A stretch of DNA of 64,000 bases from Ereboglobus sp. (GTDB lineage: Bacteria > Verrucomicrobiota > Verrucomicrobiia > Opitutales > Opitutaceae), in the NCBI GenBank assembly GCA_029974595.1, contig JARKRC010000069.1, forward strand, positions 62,001-126,000, written 5' to 3'. Position numbers and translations under genes: made by a program. The notes under the pieces are model-generated. The model was given only the letters and a program-made list of their open reading frames with translations. It was not told the origin of the DNA and did not search any database. Shown in pieces: positions 36,499-44,265 of this stretch. Each line of letters starts with the position of its first letter. The first letter of the stretch is position 1.

Positions 36499-39474
36499 CT
36501 ATTCTGCCACGGGAACAACTTCGAATGCACCGCTAAACGTTTTCGTCCTTGCGGTGTCCAGATACCATTCAGGGCGCTCGGGCGGGAAAAGTTTTGTCCA
36601 TGCGCCGGATTGGTGCGTGAGGACTCGCACCGTGTATCCGGTTGTCGCGTCGCCGCCGAGCCGCGTTGCTTGCGCGCCGCGGATGTGCAGGCTCGCGCCG
36701 TCGGCAACGGTAAAGCGCATCCAATCGGGGCTCCATTTGTTGCCCTTCGAGAGCACATCCGTCGGTGCGAAGCTCCACCAGCCGAAGCGCGTGGCTGCGG
36801 TTTTTCCCGCAACCGAATTAAGCGGACCGTAACCGAGCCAGGTCAGGCGGGTGAGGTTTTTGCCGATGGAAAACTCCAGGCCGGTTTCAGGGATGAAGGG
36901 CGCATCGAGTTTGGGTTCAACTTCAAGCGCGACACGCAGAATGCCCGTGTCGGTTATCGTGTAAGTGTAAGTTGCGATGGCAGCATTGCGGTCATCGGCG
37001 CGGTATTCAACGCTGGCGGTGATGCGGATGGCGTCTGAGCTTTCGCCAATCTCCCATTTGAGGAGCTTGGGTGCGATGTTTTGCATGAATGTGTCCCAGT
37101 CATACTGGCGTTCGCGTTTGTCCAGCGGGTTACGCTCGGCGTAGTCTGCGGGACGCCAGACGACGAGCGTCGCCCTGTCAGTGAGGCGTTTGCCGGCGAT
37201 GCTGATAGAGGCGATTTCACCGATGACAGAATTAAATTCATAACGCGCATCAGCTACCGTGACGGCAACGACACCCGAGAGTTTTTCGACCTTCGGCGCA
37301 GTTGGTTTCGTTTCGGCAGGCGCGACGGGTTGCGGCGTGGATTCGTAGCCGATGCGAACGCTTTTCCGCGTCATCTCGCTGCCATCCGCACGAAGGAAGG
37401 CGATATCGACGTAGTAAACATGCCGCGACAACTCGACGATTTTGGACGTTGGAATTTCGAGATGTGCCGTGACGCGCGGAGGCGCGTTGAGCGTGACTTC
37501 GTTTTTGTCGATGGCCTCGGCATCACGATAGAGCGTCCATACGATATTGACCGTGTTCAGGTTGAGAAAGTCATGATCGTTCCGCACGGGAATCCGAAGC
37601 GCGGGTTGGTTCGCATTAAAGGCGATGCGCTCAACAAGCACCCGCACGGGCGCGTAAACGGCCTTTGTCTCCCAGTAATCGCGCTGAGGTGTGCGGTCGG
37701 CATTGACGATGCCGTCGGCCCCATCGTTGCCGTGCGCGTCAATGATCGCTGCGCCGTTTTCAATGATGTTTTCGGCAACGAGCGACGAATCGTAAGGCGT
37801 GTAGCTTTTTTTATCGCGCATGGGATGGAGAACCTTGCGTCCATTGACAGGACGGCGAATGCCTTGGTCGGCCCAAATCCAAATGCAACCACCCGCCCCG
37901 GAGGGATGCGCGGTGAGCGTATCAAACCGTTGCTCAAGCTCGCCGAAGTCAAACTCGCCAGGCCCAAGAGCGTGCGAGTATTCCGTCGTGATGATGGGGC
38001 GACGCGAAGCCGCGGCGAGTTTGTCGTAATCGGCGGCGCTCCAATAGTGCGGCGCGAGAATGTCGATCTCCGGCGGCAAGTGCGTGTCGGCGCGGAAAGG
38101 CATGAGCACAGGGCGCGTCGGATCCATCCCTTTGAGGGCACGCAGGCCCGCGAGATGAATGGATGTAAACGGATCCTCGTTGCCAAGATCCCAAATTATG
38201 ACCGAAGGACGATTACGGTCACGCGCCACGGTTTCGTAGAGGCGCAGGAACATGCCTTCGGAAAGAAGGGGATTGCTCAGATCGTCACCACCATAACCGA
38301 GCGGAATTTCGTTGAGAACGTAAAAACCCATTTCATCGCAGAGGCGCAGAAAACCCTCAGCAGGCGGATAGTGGGCGCATCGAATCGTATTTATGTTCGC
38401 CGCCTTCATCAGTTCCAAATCCTGCCGCCAGTGCTCATGGCGAGTCGCGCGCCCCACATCGGGATGCTCGTCGTGGCGATTGACCCCGCGCAATTTCACC
38501 GGCTGCCCGTTCACCCGGAGGATTCCCCCAGCCGTGGAAACATCGCGAATGCCGATGCGATCGCTCCACGTGTGGACAAGCTCACCGTGATAATGGAGGT
38601 CGATGTGCAGATCGTAGAGATGGGGAGTCTCCGCAGTCCATGCGGCGGGAGTGTTCACGTGCAGCGTAACCGGCACGTCCCGTCCATTGTGGCCGCTCGT
38701 GATCGTCGCGCCGGAATAAGTCTGGGTCGCGACCGTTTTGCCATCACGCAAAAGCGTGGCGACGAGCTCAAACGGAGGCGATGGCGCAAAGATATAGGCC
38801 TTCTCATTGCGAGAAATCATGGCTCTCACCTCGACATCGGCATTGCGGTATTCCCCATCAAATTTCGAGCGCGCCTCGACGCTCTCGATATACAATGCGC
38901 GTGGCGTATCCTCGATCCAGACACTGCGGTAAATGCCGGGAAGCGACCAGTCGTCATTGGTGTCGAAACGGTGCGACTGCACGCGCTGGCGCACGCGAAC
39001 GGCAAGTTGGTTCTTTTTTCCGGGCTTTATGGTTTTCGAAACATCAATCGCGAACGAGGTGAATCCGCTGTCGTGGCGTCCTATGTTCTTTCCGTTGAGC
39101 CAGACCTCGGCGGAAACCCACACACCGTCGAAATGCAAGAGCACCCTGCGGCCCTGCAAGGACGCCGGGGCATCGAAACTGTGCAGATAAAAACCCTCCG
39201 CTTCAGTCGGACGCCGATAATGAGGCTCCTCAAACTCGTCATTGGTCGTCCAATTCGACGGAACCGTAATCGCTTTGAATGCAGATGAATCAAATGCAGC
39301 ATCGTAAAACTTGCCATACTTGGCATCCGCTGTCGCCGCATCCGGGGCAAGGGCAAAACGCCATTTCCCGTCGAGAGAAAACCGCCCGCTGTTTGCAACG
39401 TCGCGAGCAACAGCTAAGTTAATGCCCAGCAAAAAGGCAAAAATTGCAGCGGCGGTCATAATTCGACATTTCAT
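36499..39474 (-). CDS. Glycoside hydrolase family 2, beta-galactosidase type
   Basis: The protein has 991 residues from ATG 39472-39474; the upstream in-frame extension has no signal and is unlikely. The signal peptide is MKCRIMTAAAIFAFLLGINL. GH2 domains are complete: jelly-roll ('HYRRPTEAEGFYLHSFD', 'LLHFDGVWVSAEVWLNGKNI'), Ig-like, and TIM barrel with acid/base E433 in 'IWDLGNEDP' and nucleophile E498 in 'IITTEYSHA'. A further Ig-like and a Bgal_small_N-type domain follow. It is a paralogue of the GH2 at 29791 but clearly divergent. It leads a two-gene unit with the GH106 rhamnosidase and has a good dyad operator 139 bp upstream, so both enzymes are probably induced with the lyases. Confidence 0.92.
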   Translation of the reverse strand: MKCRIMTAAAIFAFLLGINLAVARDVANSGRFSLDGKWRFALAPDAATADAKYGKFYDAAFDSSAFKAITVPSNWTTNDEFEEPHYRRPTEAEGFYLHSFDAPASLQGRRVLLHFDGVWVSAEVWLNGKNIGRHDSGFTSFAIDVSKTIKPGKKNQLAVRVRQRVQSHRFDTNDDWSLPGIYRSVWIEDTPRALYIESVEARSKFDGEYRNADVEVRAMISRNEKAYIFAPSPPFELVATLLRDGKTVATQTYSGATITSGHNGRDVPVTLHVNTPAAWTAETPHLYDLHIDLHYHGELVHTWSDRIGIRDVSTAGGILRVNGQPVKLRGVNRHDEHPDVGRATRHEHWRQDLELMKAANINTIRCAHYPPAEGFLRLCDEMGFYVLNEIPLGYGGDDLSNPLLSEGMFLRLYETVARDRNRPSVIIWDLGNEDPFTSIHLAGLRALKGMDPTRPVLMPFRADTHLPPEIDILAPHYWSAADYDKLAAASRRPIITTEYSHALGPGEFDFGELEQRFDTLTAHPSGAGGCIWIWADQGIRRPVNGRKVLHPMRDKKSYTPYDSSLVAENIIENGAAIIDAHGNDGADGIVNADRTPQRDYWETKAVYAPVRVLVERIAFNANQPALRIPVRNDHDFLNLNTVNIVWTLYRDAEAIDKNEVTLNAPPRVTAHLEIPTSKIVELSRHVYYVDIAFLRADGSEMTRKSVRIGYESTPQPVAPAETKPTAPKVEKLSGVVAVTVADARYEFNSVIGEIASISIAGKRLTDRATLVVWRPADYAERNPLDKRERQYDWDTFMQNIAPKLLKWEIGESSDAIRITASVEYRADDRNAAIATYTYTITDTGILRVALEVEPKLDAPFIPETGLEFSIGKNLTRLTWLGYGPLNSVAGKTAATRFGWWSFAPTDVLSKGNKWSPDWMRFTVADGASLHIRGAQATRLGGDATTGYTVRVLTHQSGAWTKLFPPERPEWYLDTARTKTFSGAFEVVPVAE

Positions 39475-39610
39475 GATGTTTGATTTCGTTTTGAGGATGA
39501 CAGTGGCGAGGTGTTCTGGGTTTTTGGTGCTCGAAACAGTATCTACCGCATGAAACCGATAAGCTGGCTCGAGTTTTCGCAGCGATAATGCCAAAATTAC
39601 CAAGCATTCA

Positions 39611-39630
39611 CATCACCAAATCTGGTGATG
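39611..39630. promoter_or_regulatory. Dyad operator candidate (site 6)
   Basis: CATCACCAAATCTGGTGATG has perfect 8-bp arms around a 4-base centre. It lies 137 bp upstream of the GH2/GH106 unit on the minus strand and marks the last recognisable element of the polysaccharide locus. No tRNA, integrase or att-like repeat is visible between here and the next region at 39,698. Confidence 0.7.
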
Positions 39631-39697
39631 CTCCTCTCACCTTTCATTGACAAACAGAGCGTTCTATTACCCTGCCCGCGCCGGTTTCCCAATTGTA

Positions 39698-39889
39698 GGG
39701 CGACGGTCAAGGTGTTCTCGGCGGCGATAGTCGCCGCCTGTGCTCCACCTTTGCGTTCGGCGCTTCCCCCTCGTCGCTTGCTCCTCGGCGCGCTTCACGA
39801 CTCGTCGCCCGTGCCGGCCTGTGAACGCGGGCAGCACGCGATAACCCGATACGTCATCGGGAAACGGTTTCCTGCATTCGCAACAGCAG
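39698..39889 (+). ncRNA. Structured leader A, upstream of the methylase gene
   Basis: The first hairpin spans 39698-39810. Outer arm GGGCGACG-GTC pairs with GACTCGTCGCCC, followed inward by CAAGGTG/CACCTT and GGCGGCGA/TCGCCGCC. A second hairpin, CCCGAT-ACGTC-ATCGGG, lies at 39845-39861 and is followed by AAACGG. The ATG is 28 nt later. Leaders B and C have the same order, spacing and invariant bases but different, still-pairing stems. It may belong to the published radC-motif RNA class, which precedes DNA-interacting genes in mobile elements; that identity is a guess to be tested. Confidence 0.7.
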
Positions 39890-40714
39890 ATGAACTCAAA
39901 ACCACCGACATTCAGGTCGTTGATCGAACAACTCGCACATCAACACGACGCCTACAAAGTCTTCTCAGCATTCACGACGATGGCCGCATGCGCACTGGCC
40001 GCACAAACCCGCGAAGCCGAATACCTCGAAGAGGCCAAGCGCTGGACCAGGGACGAACTCGACACCTTCAGCCACGCACTTGGCGCACTTATCCTCGAAA
40101 TGGAAACCCAGCCCTTCACCGATGTCCTCGGGAGACATTACATGGACTTTGCCATCTCGCACGAAAGCCAGCAATGGAATGGCGAGTTTCATACGCCTAA
40201 AGAAATCTGCGAATTGATGGCCGGCCTAATAGCCGGAGACACACCGCTATCCGAAGACGGTCCGATCACACTTTGCGAACCCGCCTGCGGAGCCGGAGCA
40301 ATGATTCTGGCATACGCCCACAACCTGAAGCCAATGCACCGCCAACGCCTCCGAGTCACCGCCATCGATATCAGCAAAGTTGCCTGTGACATGTGTTTCA
40401 TCAACACAACGCTTTGGGGAATCCCCGCCGAAATCGTCCACGGAAACACCATCTCCATGAAATGCTTCGCCGTATGGGAAAACATCCACTGGATCACTCG
40501 CGGCTACTTGCACTTGCTCGCACCGACATCAATCGCCGTTGATGGAAATGCCACCGATGGTATCCCCGATTGTTCGCCAATTTCGCAAGATGCCGTGCAA
40601 ATCTCTCAATCGTTTCTCACCGCAGTAGCCTCCAAGCAAGGACAACCGCCTCCGCCCAAAACCATCGCCAAAATCCAAGCGTCCATACAACAACAGGAAT
40701 TTGATTTTATATGA
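39890..40714 (+). CDS. N-6 adenine methyltransferase-like protein of mobile elements
   Basis: This 274-residue protein has an HsdM-like architecture: 'NGEFHTPKEICELM' (98-110) and SAM motif I 'CEPACGAGAMILAYA' (129-143). An acidic residue after the next strand, D160 in 'VTAIDISKVACDMC', and 'INTTLWGIPAEIVHGNTISM' follow. The (N/D)PP(Y/F) catalytic tetrapeptide that should follow the GNTIS segment is not visible; instead the sequence continues 'KCFAVWENIHWI'. Proteins with this shortened form occur in integrative elements and phages. It may bind SAM or DNA without methylating, or use an altered motif. The gene follows structured leader A and overlaps the next gene by ATGA. Confidence 0.8.
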   Translation: MNSKPPTFRSLIEQLAHQHDAYKVFSAFTTMAACALAAQTREAEYLEEAKRWTRDELDTFSHALGALILEMETQPFTDVLGRHYMDFAISHESQQWNGEFHTPKEICELMAGLIAGDTPLSEDGPITLCEPACGAGAMILAYAHNLKPMHRQRLRVTAIDISKVACDMCFINTTLWGIPAEIVHGNTISMKCFAVWENIHWITRGYLHLLAPTSIAVDGNATDGIPDCSPISQDAVQISQSFLTAVASKQGQPPPPKTIAKIQASIQQQEFDFI

Positions 40715-41406
40715 TAATATCAATCAATCCGCCCGTTACATTTTCTGTTACCCCCGGTCATATTCAACTCCTCGAACAAACTCCCATGAGCAAAAGCAAT
40801 AATACCACGCAGATTTTCACAGCCGATGTTATCCACGCGAATACCAAAGATTGGAGTACCGTTGTCGGTGGCGGCGGCGGTTATTTCGCAATGCCAGTCT
40901 CAATCTCCACTTATCACCGACGCATCACCGAAATGTGGGTGCGCCTGAGTGACGGCAGGGAAACACGCATTGATTTCAGCGGCGATTTCCCAGTGCTACC
41001 AGGCCACCGTATCGCATTCCTTGCCACAGCGACGCACATCTGGGCAGCACGCAATTTTAACACTGGAAACATTTATTGGCTCGCATCCATAGATTGGCTA
41101 GCAGGCAAATTCAGATTGCTGGCACACTGGATAATGCTCGCTGGATTTCTTCCGGCCATTTTCTGCGGTTTCCTGATAAAGGAATTCCGCCTTCCTTATC
41201 TGGCGGGAAATACAGTTTCCAACAATATAGCGATTTGCCTCATCACACTGGCTGTGATCGCCATTGGCATTGATGCCATGCGCTACTTGAAACACCGAAA
41301 ACGTGTTGCAGCCTGGCAGGCGCTCATAAACGAAGGAAACGCCAAACTCCTCAACGCCACCTACTCAGCAGTGCCGCCGGCGTTGAGTAACTTCCCCGCG
41401 AGCTGA
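40711..41406 (+). CDS. Membrane protein of unknown function (mobile-element type)
   Basis: ATG at 40711 overlaps the stop of the methylase-like gene, which suggests coupled translation and gives 231 residues. ATG 40786 ('MSKSNNTTQIF', 206 residues) is an equally plausible start. Residues about 35-115 form a soluble N-terminal domain ('VIHANTKDWSTVVGGGGGYF', 'WVRLSDGRETRIDFSGDFPV'). Two membrane segments follow at about 140-160 and 172-190, with a basic tail containing 'RYLKHRKRVAAW'. I do not recognise a function. The 3' end overlaps the convergent AAA+ gene by 46 bp. Confidence 0.8.
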   Translation: MIISINPPVTFSVTPGHIQLLEQTPMSKSNNTTQIFTADVIHANTKDWSTVVGGGGGYFAMPVSISTYHRRITEMWVRLSDGRETRIDFSGDFPVLPGHRIAFLATATHIWAARNFNTGNIYWLASIDWLAGKFRLLAHWIMLAGFLPAIFCGFLIKEFRLPYLAGNTVSNNIAICLITLAVIAIGIDAMRYLKHRKRVAAWQALINEGNAKLLNATYSAVPPALSNFPAS

Positions 41407-42218
41407 TCTTGCAAAAACCGCTCCACCGCAGAGCGCATGGGGCGGGCGCCAAGCGTCTTGTGGAATCCCGCACGCAACATCGCCTCAACGTCGTCAGGGG
41501 AAACTTCCAAGCTGTGCCCGAGCTTGCGCAGCCGTGCCAATTCACCCGCAATCATGGATTCGCAAATTTCGCGCTGCACCGTATACGGCAAGCGCGCAAA
41601 CACCACTTTTTCAGTCATGCGCCCCACCAGCTCGGGTCGCAAGCTTTGTCCGACTCGCGCCAGCACCGTGCGCTCAATGGACGCAAATGGCGTCGATTGC
41701 ATCCGCATCGCTTCCGCCGCTCCGATGTTCGATGTGCAGACGATATAGAAGCCGGACAGATTTTTTCGCTCGCCGCTCGCAAGCGTGATGCTGGCGTCAT
41801 CCAATATCTGCAAAAACAGATCCAGAACGAGCGGGTGCGCTTTTTCGATCTCATCGAAGAGCAATGTGCCGCCATTCGACTTTTCAAGTGCGCGCCCGAG
41901 CAAACCGATGTCGCCGACTTTCTCGCCGATCAACTTTTCGACTGACGACTGGTTTTGGTATTCCGACATGTCGAAGCGCAGCGGCTTCGCTCCATTGAAG
42001 AGGAACGCTGTGAACGCATTTGTTATCTCGGTTTTCCCCGTGCCCGTCGGTCCCACAAATAGAAATGATCCTTTGGGCCGATCATGATGCGCCAGCCCGA
42101 GTTCGCCTCGCTGCAAAACCGACACCACCCGGCCAATCACATGCTCCTGCCCTTTGATGTAGCTGCGCAAGTGCGCTGCCAACTCCAGCAGCTTGTATTT
42201 CTGTTTATCTGTGTTCAT
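41361..42218 (-). CDS. Stand-alone ClpB-like AAA+ ATPase module
   Basis: The protein has 285 residues from ATG 42216-42218. It equals one AAA+ ring module of ClpA/ClpB (the D2-type half): 'YIKGQEHVIGRVVSVLQRGE', Walker A 'VGPTGTGKTEI', Walker B 'TLLFDEIEKAHPLVLDLFLQ', sensor 1 'IVCTSNIGAAEA', 'RPELVGRMTEKVVF', and sensor 2 in 'GARPMRSAVERFLQDQL'. There is no N-domain, first ring or middle domain, so it is far shorter than true ClpB. It is the last gene of the conjugation operon, 13 bp after the coupling protein. It may remodel the relaxosome or another protein complex, but that is inference. Confidence 0.9.
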   Translation of the reverse strand: MNTDKQKYKLLELAAHLRSYIKGQEHVIGRVVSVLQRGELGLAHHDRPKGSFLFVGPTGTGKTEITNAFTAFLFNGAKPLRFDMSEYQNQSSVEKLIGEKVGDIGLLGRALEKSNGGTLLFDEIEKAHPLVLDLFLQILDDASITLASGERKNLSGFYIVCTSNIGAAEAMRMQSTPFASIERTVLARVGQSLRPELVGRMTEKVVFARLPYTVQREICESMIAGELARLRKLGHSLEVSPDDVEAMLRAGFHKTLGARPMRSAVERFLQDQLAGKLLNAGGTAE

Positions 42219-42231
42219 CCGCAGTCCAAAG

Positions 42232-43728
42232 TCATCCCCGATACCACTCCGGCACTTTTCCATCGGCACCGCGCGGTGTGAGCTTCACCCGGCGAAACCC
42301 CATCTCGCAATGCTGCACCACCGCCTGGAACTTGCGCAGCCGGCGGAACTCGTGCGGTTCCATGTAATATTTCTCCTCCTCCGAATAACTCACGGTCCGC
42401 TTGCCACCGGAATAACTGTAGCTGCGCTTTTTGTATTTCTTCTTTCCAAGAGTGTCCGCCGCGATCTTCGCCGACTCTTCATCTGCCGCTTTGCAAATCA
42501 CGCGATTCGCCATGTTCGCGATAAAAACCTTTGCCTTTTGCTCATCGCCAATCGGTGGAATGAGCGACGTGTAACTTTGCGTCGCGGCGACGACTGTCGC
42601 CTTCGCCTCGCGAATCACATCCACGACATTGTAGTCGCTCGTGCCATCCTCACTCGCCGTGATGATTTTCTGGGCCTCATCCGCCCATAACACGAGCAGG
42701 TTGTGTTTCGCGCGCTCGGCAGATGGCGAATCAAAACGCAGTAACACATGCGAATAAAACACCAGCTTGAGCAGCGTGTGGATGTAGCGGCGTTCCGTTT
42801 TGAATCGTTGCGGGATCGCCACGCAGACGACCTTGCCCCTGTCGATTTCGGCCATCGAAAACGTCGATTCCTCGGGACAAAATACCTGCACAATGTCGGG
42901 ATGCGTGAAATGTTTCAGGCGGTTCGCCAGCGTCCCGCGGACGCCGCCCATTTGCTCGGCGGGTTGATTGGAGATTTGCGTGCGATGATGTTCCAAGAGC
43001 CGTGCGGCTTCGTCTGATTTCACGTTGCGTATCGATGCCAGCACTTCCTGCATGAATGCATCCGACGAAAGCATTTCGTAGGCATGTTCGAGAGTCACCG
43101 GCAACCCCGCGCAGTCCAGCGCGCGGAATGCGAAGTCCATTTGTATCTCCGATTGCGCCTTGAAAAATGGTTGTTCGCCGTCCTGCCCGAGCGACGCAGC
43201 GACATCGCACACGTCCTTTGCGCGGGCGGAATAAGGCAGGCGCTTATCCGCTAGAAAATTAAAAGTATGTTCGGGCCGCCAACACGCAGGCGCACCCTCC
43301 GGGCGCACACGCAACAAGATCAAATCCTTCTCGCGACCGAACGCGCGAAACATTGTCGAGAGCGTTTCCCAATACAGCCCCTTGTCGTCGATGCAGATGC
43401 CGCCCCAATTCGGACAATTCATCGTCACCTGCCAGAGCATGTTGTTGATGACGGCCTGCGTTTTACCGCTCCCCGTCTCGCCTGTGATGAGCCAACCGCG
43501 ACAAAAGTCATTCATGCTCCACGCGAATCCTCCCAAATGCAGAATCGGCCTTGGCCTGCCCCGCGCTTCACACAACGCCCAATACCCGCACGCAATCTGC
43601 CAGCATGCCAGTCCCACAAACGCCGCCGACACCGGCGCACGCATCGACACGCCAGCGACAAGCGGATGCGACCAGACAAAAGCAGAAATGCCCCCGCATA
43701 CCAGCGCCAGTAGCAGATGAAAAAACAT
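42232..43728 (-). CDS. Type IV coupling protein (VirD4/TraD family)
   Basis: This 498-residue protein has two N-terminal membrane helices (about 3-20 and 32-52). The soluble ATPase has Walker A 'GETGSGKT' at 83-90, preceded by 'SMNDFCRGWLI', and Walker B 'LLVLWADEAQK'. It also has 'VDVIREAKATVVAATQSYTS', typical of coupling-protein RecA-like domains. Such proteins recruit the relaxase-DNA complex to a type IV secretion channel. It lies within a minus-strand operon between a small unknown gene and the ClpB-like gene. No mating-pair-formation genes are in the window. Confidence 0.9.
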   Translation of the reverse strand: MFFHLLLALVCGGISAFVWSHPLVAGVSMRAPVSAAFVGLACWQIACGYWALCEARGRPRPILHLGGFAWSMNDFCRGWLITGETGSGKTQAVINNMLWQVTMNCPNWGGICIDDKGLYWETLSTMFRAFGREKDLILLRVRPEGAPACWRPEHTFNFLADKRLPYSARAKDVCDVAASLGQDGEQPFFKAQSEIQMDFAFRALDCAGLPVTLEHAYEMLSSDAFMQEVLASIRNVKSDEAARLLEHHRTQISNQPAEQMGGVRGTLANRLKHFTHPDIVQVFCPEESTFSMAEIDRGKVVCVAIPQRFKTERRYIHTLLKLVFYSHVLLRFDSPSAERAKHNLLVLWADEAQKIITASEDGTSDYNVVDVIREAKATVVAATQSYTSLIPPIGDEQKAKVFIANMANRVICKAADEESAKIAADTLGKKKYKKRSYSYSGGKRTVSYSEEEKYYMEPHEFRRLRKFQAVVQHCEMGFRRVKLTPRGADGKVPEWYRG

Positions 43729-43803
43729 ACGGGCGCATCATGCCACCAGCAGACGCCTGCGAATTGTAGAATCCTGCGCGCAGCAGGAGAAAACAGGGAA
43801 AAA

Positions 43804-44265
43804 CTACTTTTCTCTTTTCCTGATTTCCATGTGGACGATGAGTGGCTCGCCATCTGCGGCATCGGCGTGCAGGAAACGCTCCGGCACTTCGCGGATTTCG
43901 ACGATGCGATGCTTCATGATGGCATCCGCCAGTGCCACCAGGTTGCGGCCGCGCATGACAATCTCACGCGAACCAAAGGTCATTTGGATTTGTTCGGCAA
44001 AACTCGCCGTGCTTGTGCCGGGTGCAACGTTGTCAGATGGGAAATACTCGGCTTCGACAAAATATGACCACGGAAGCACCAGCCGTCGTCGATTCCACTG
44101 ACAGAACACAACACAGGGTTCAGACCCTTTTTCCAATGGTTGAGAAGCAATGGCTCCTAAGTGTCCGGCAGACGCCGAAGCGTGATTCGGTGCGTTCAAT
44201 TGTGCTGCATCGTCATCGCTCTTTTGCAGTCGGCGTTGCTTTTCCAGATATTCAGACAGACTCAT
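43804..44265 (-). CDS. Small conjugation-operon protein, function unknown
   Basis: The protein has 153 residues from ATG 44263-44265, whose ATGA overlaps the stop of the relaxase gene, so translation is probably coupled. The N-terminus 'MSLSEYLEKQRRLQK' is helical and charged. After a variable linker comes a compact beta-rich domain ('VVFCQWNRRRLVLPWSYFVE', 'QMTFGSREIVMRGRNLVALA'). No known motif is recognised. Its position between relaxase and coupling protein suggests a relaxosome accessory role. Confidence 0.75.
   Translation of the reverse strand: MSLSEYLEKQRRLQKSDDDAAQLNAPNHASASAGHLGAIASQPLEKGSEPCVVFCQWNRRRLVLPWSYFVEAEYFPSDNVAPGTSTASFAEQIQMTFGSREIVMRGRNLVALADAIMKHRIVEIREVPERFLHADAADGEPLIVHMEIRKREK

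Noticed and set aside
39474-39700. Boundary of the mobile element (tRNA, att repeat or integrase gene)
   Set aside because: None is visible between the last polysaccharide-locus operator and leader A, nor elsewhere in the window; the ends cannot be assigned.
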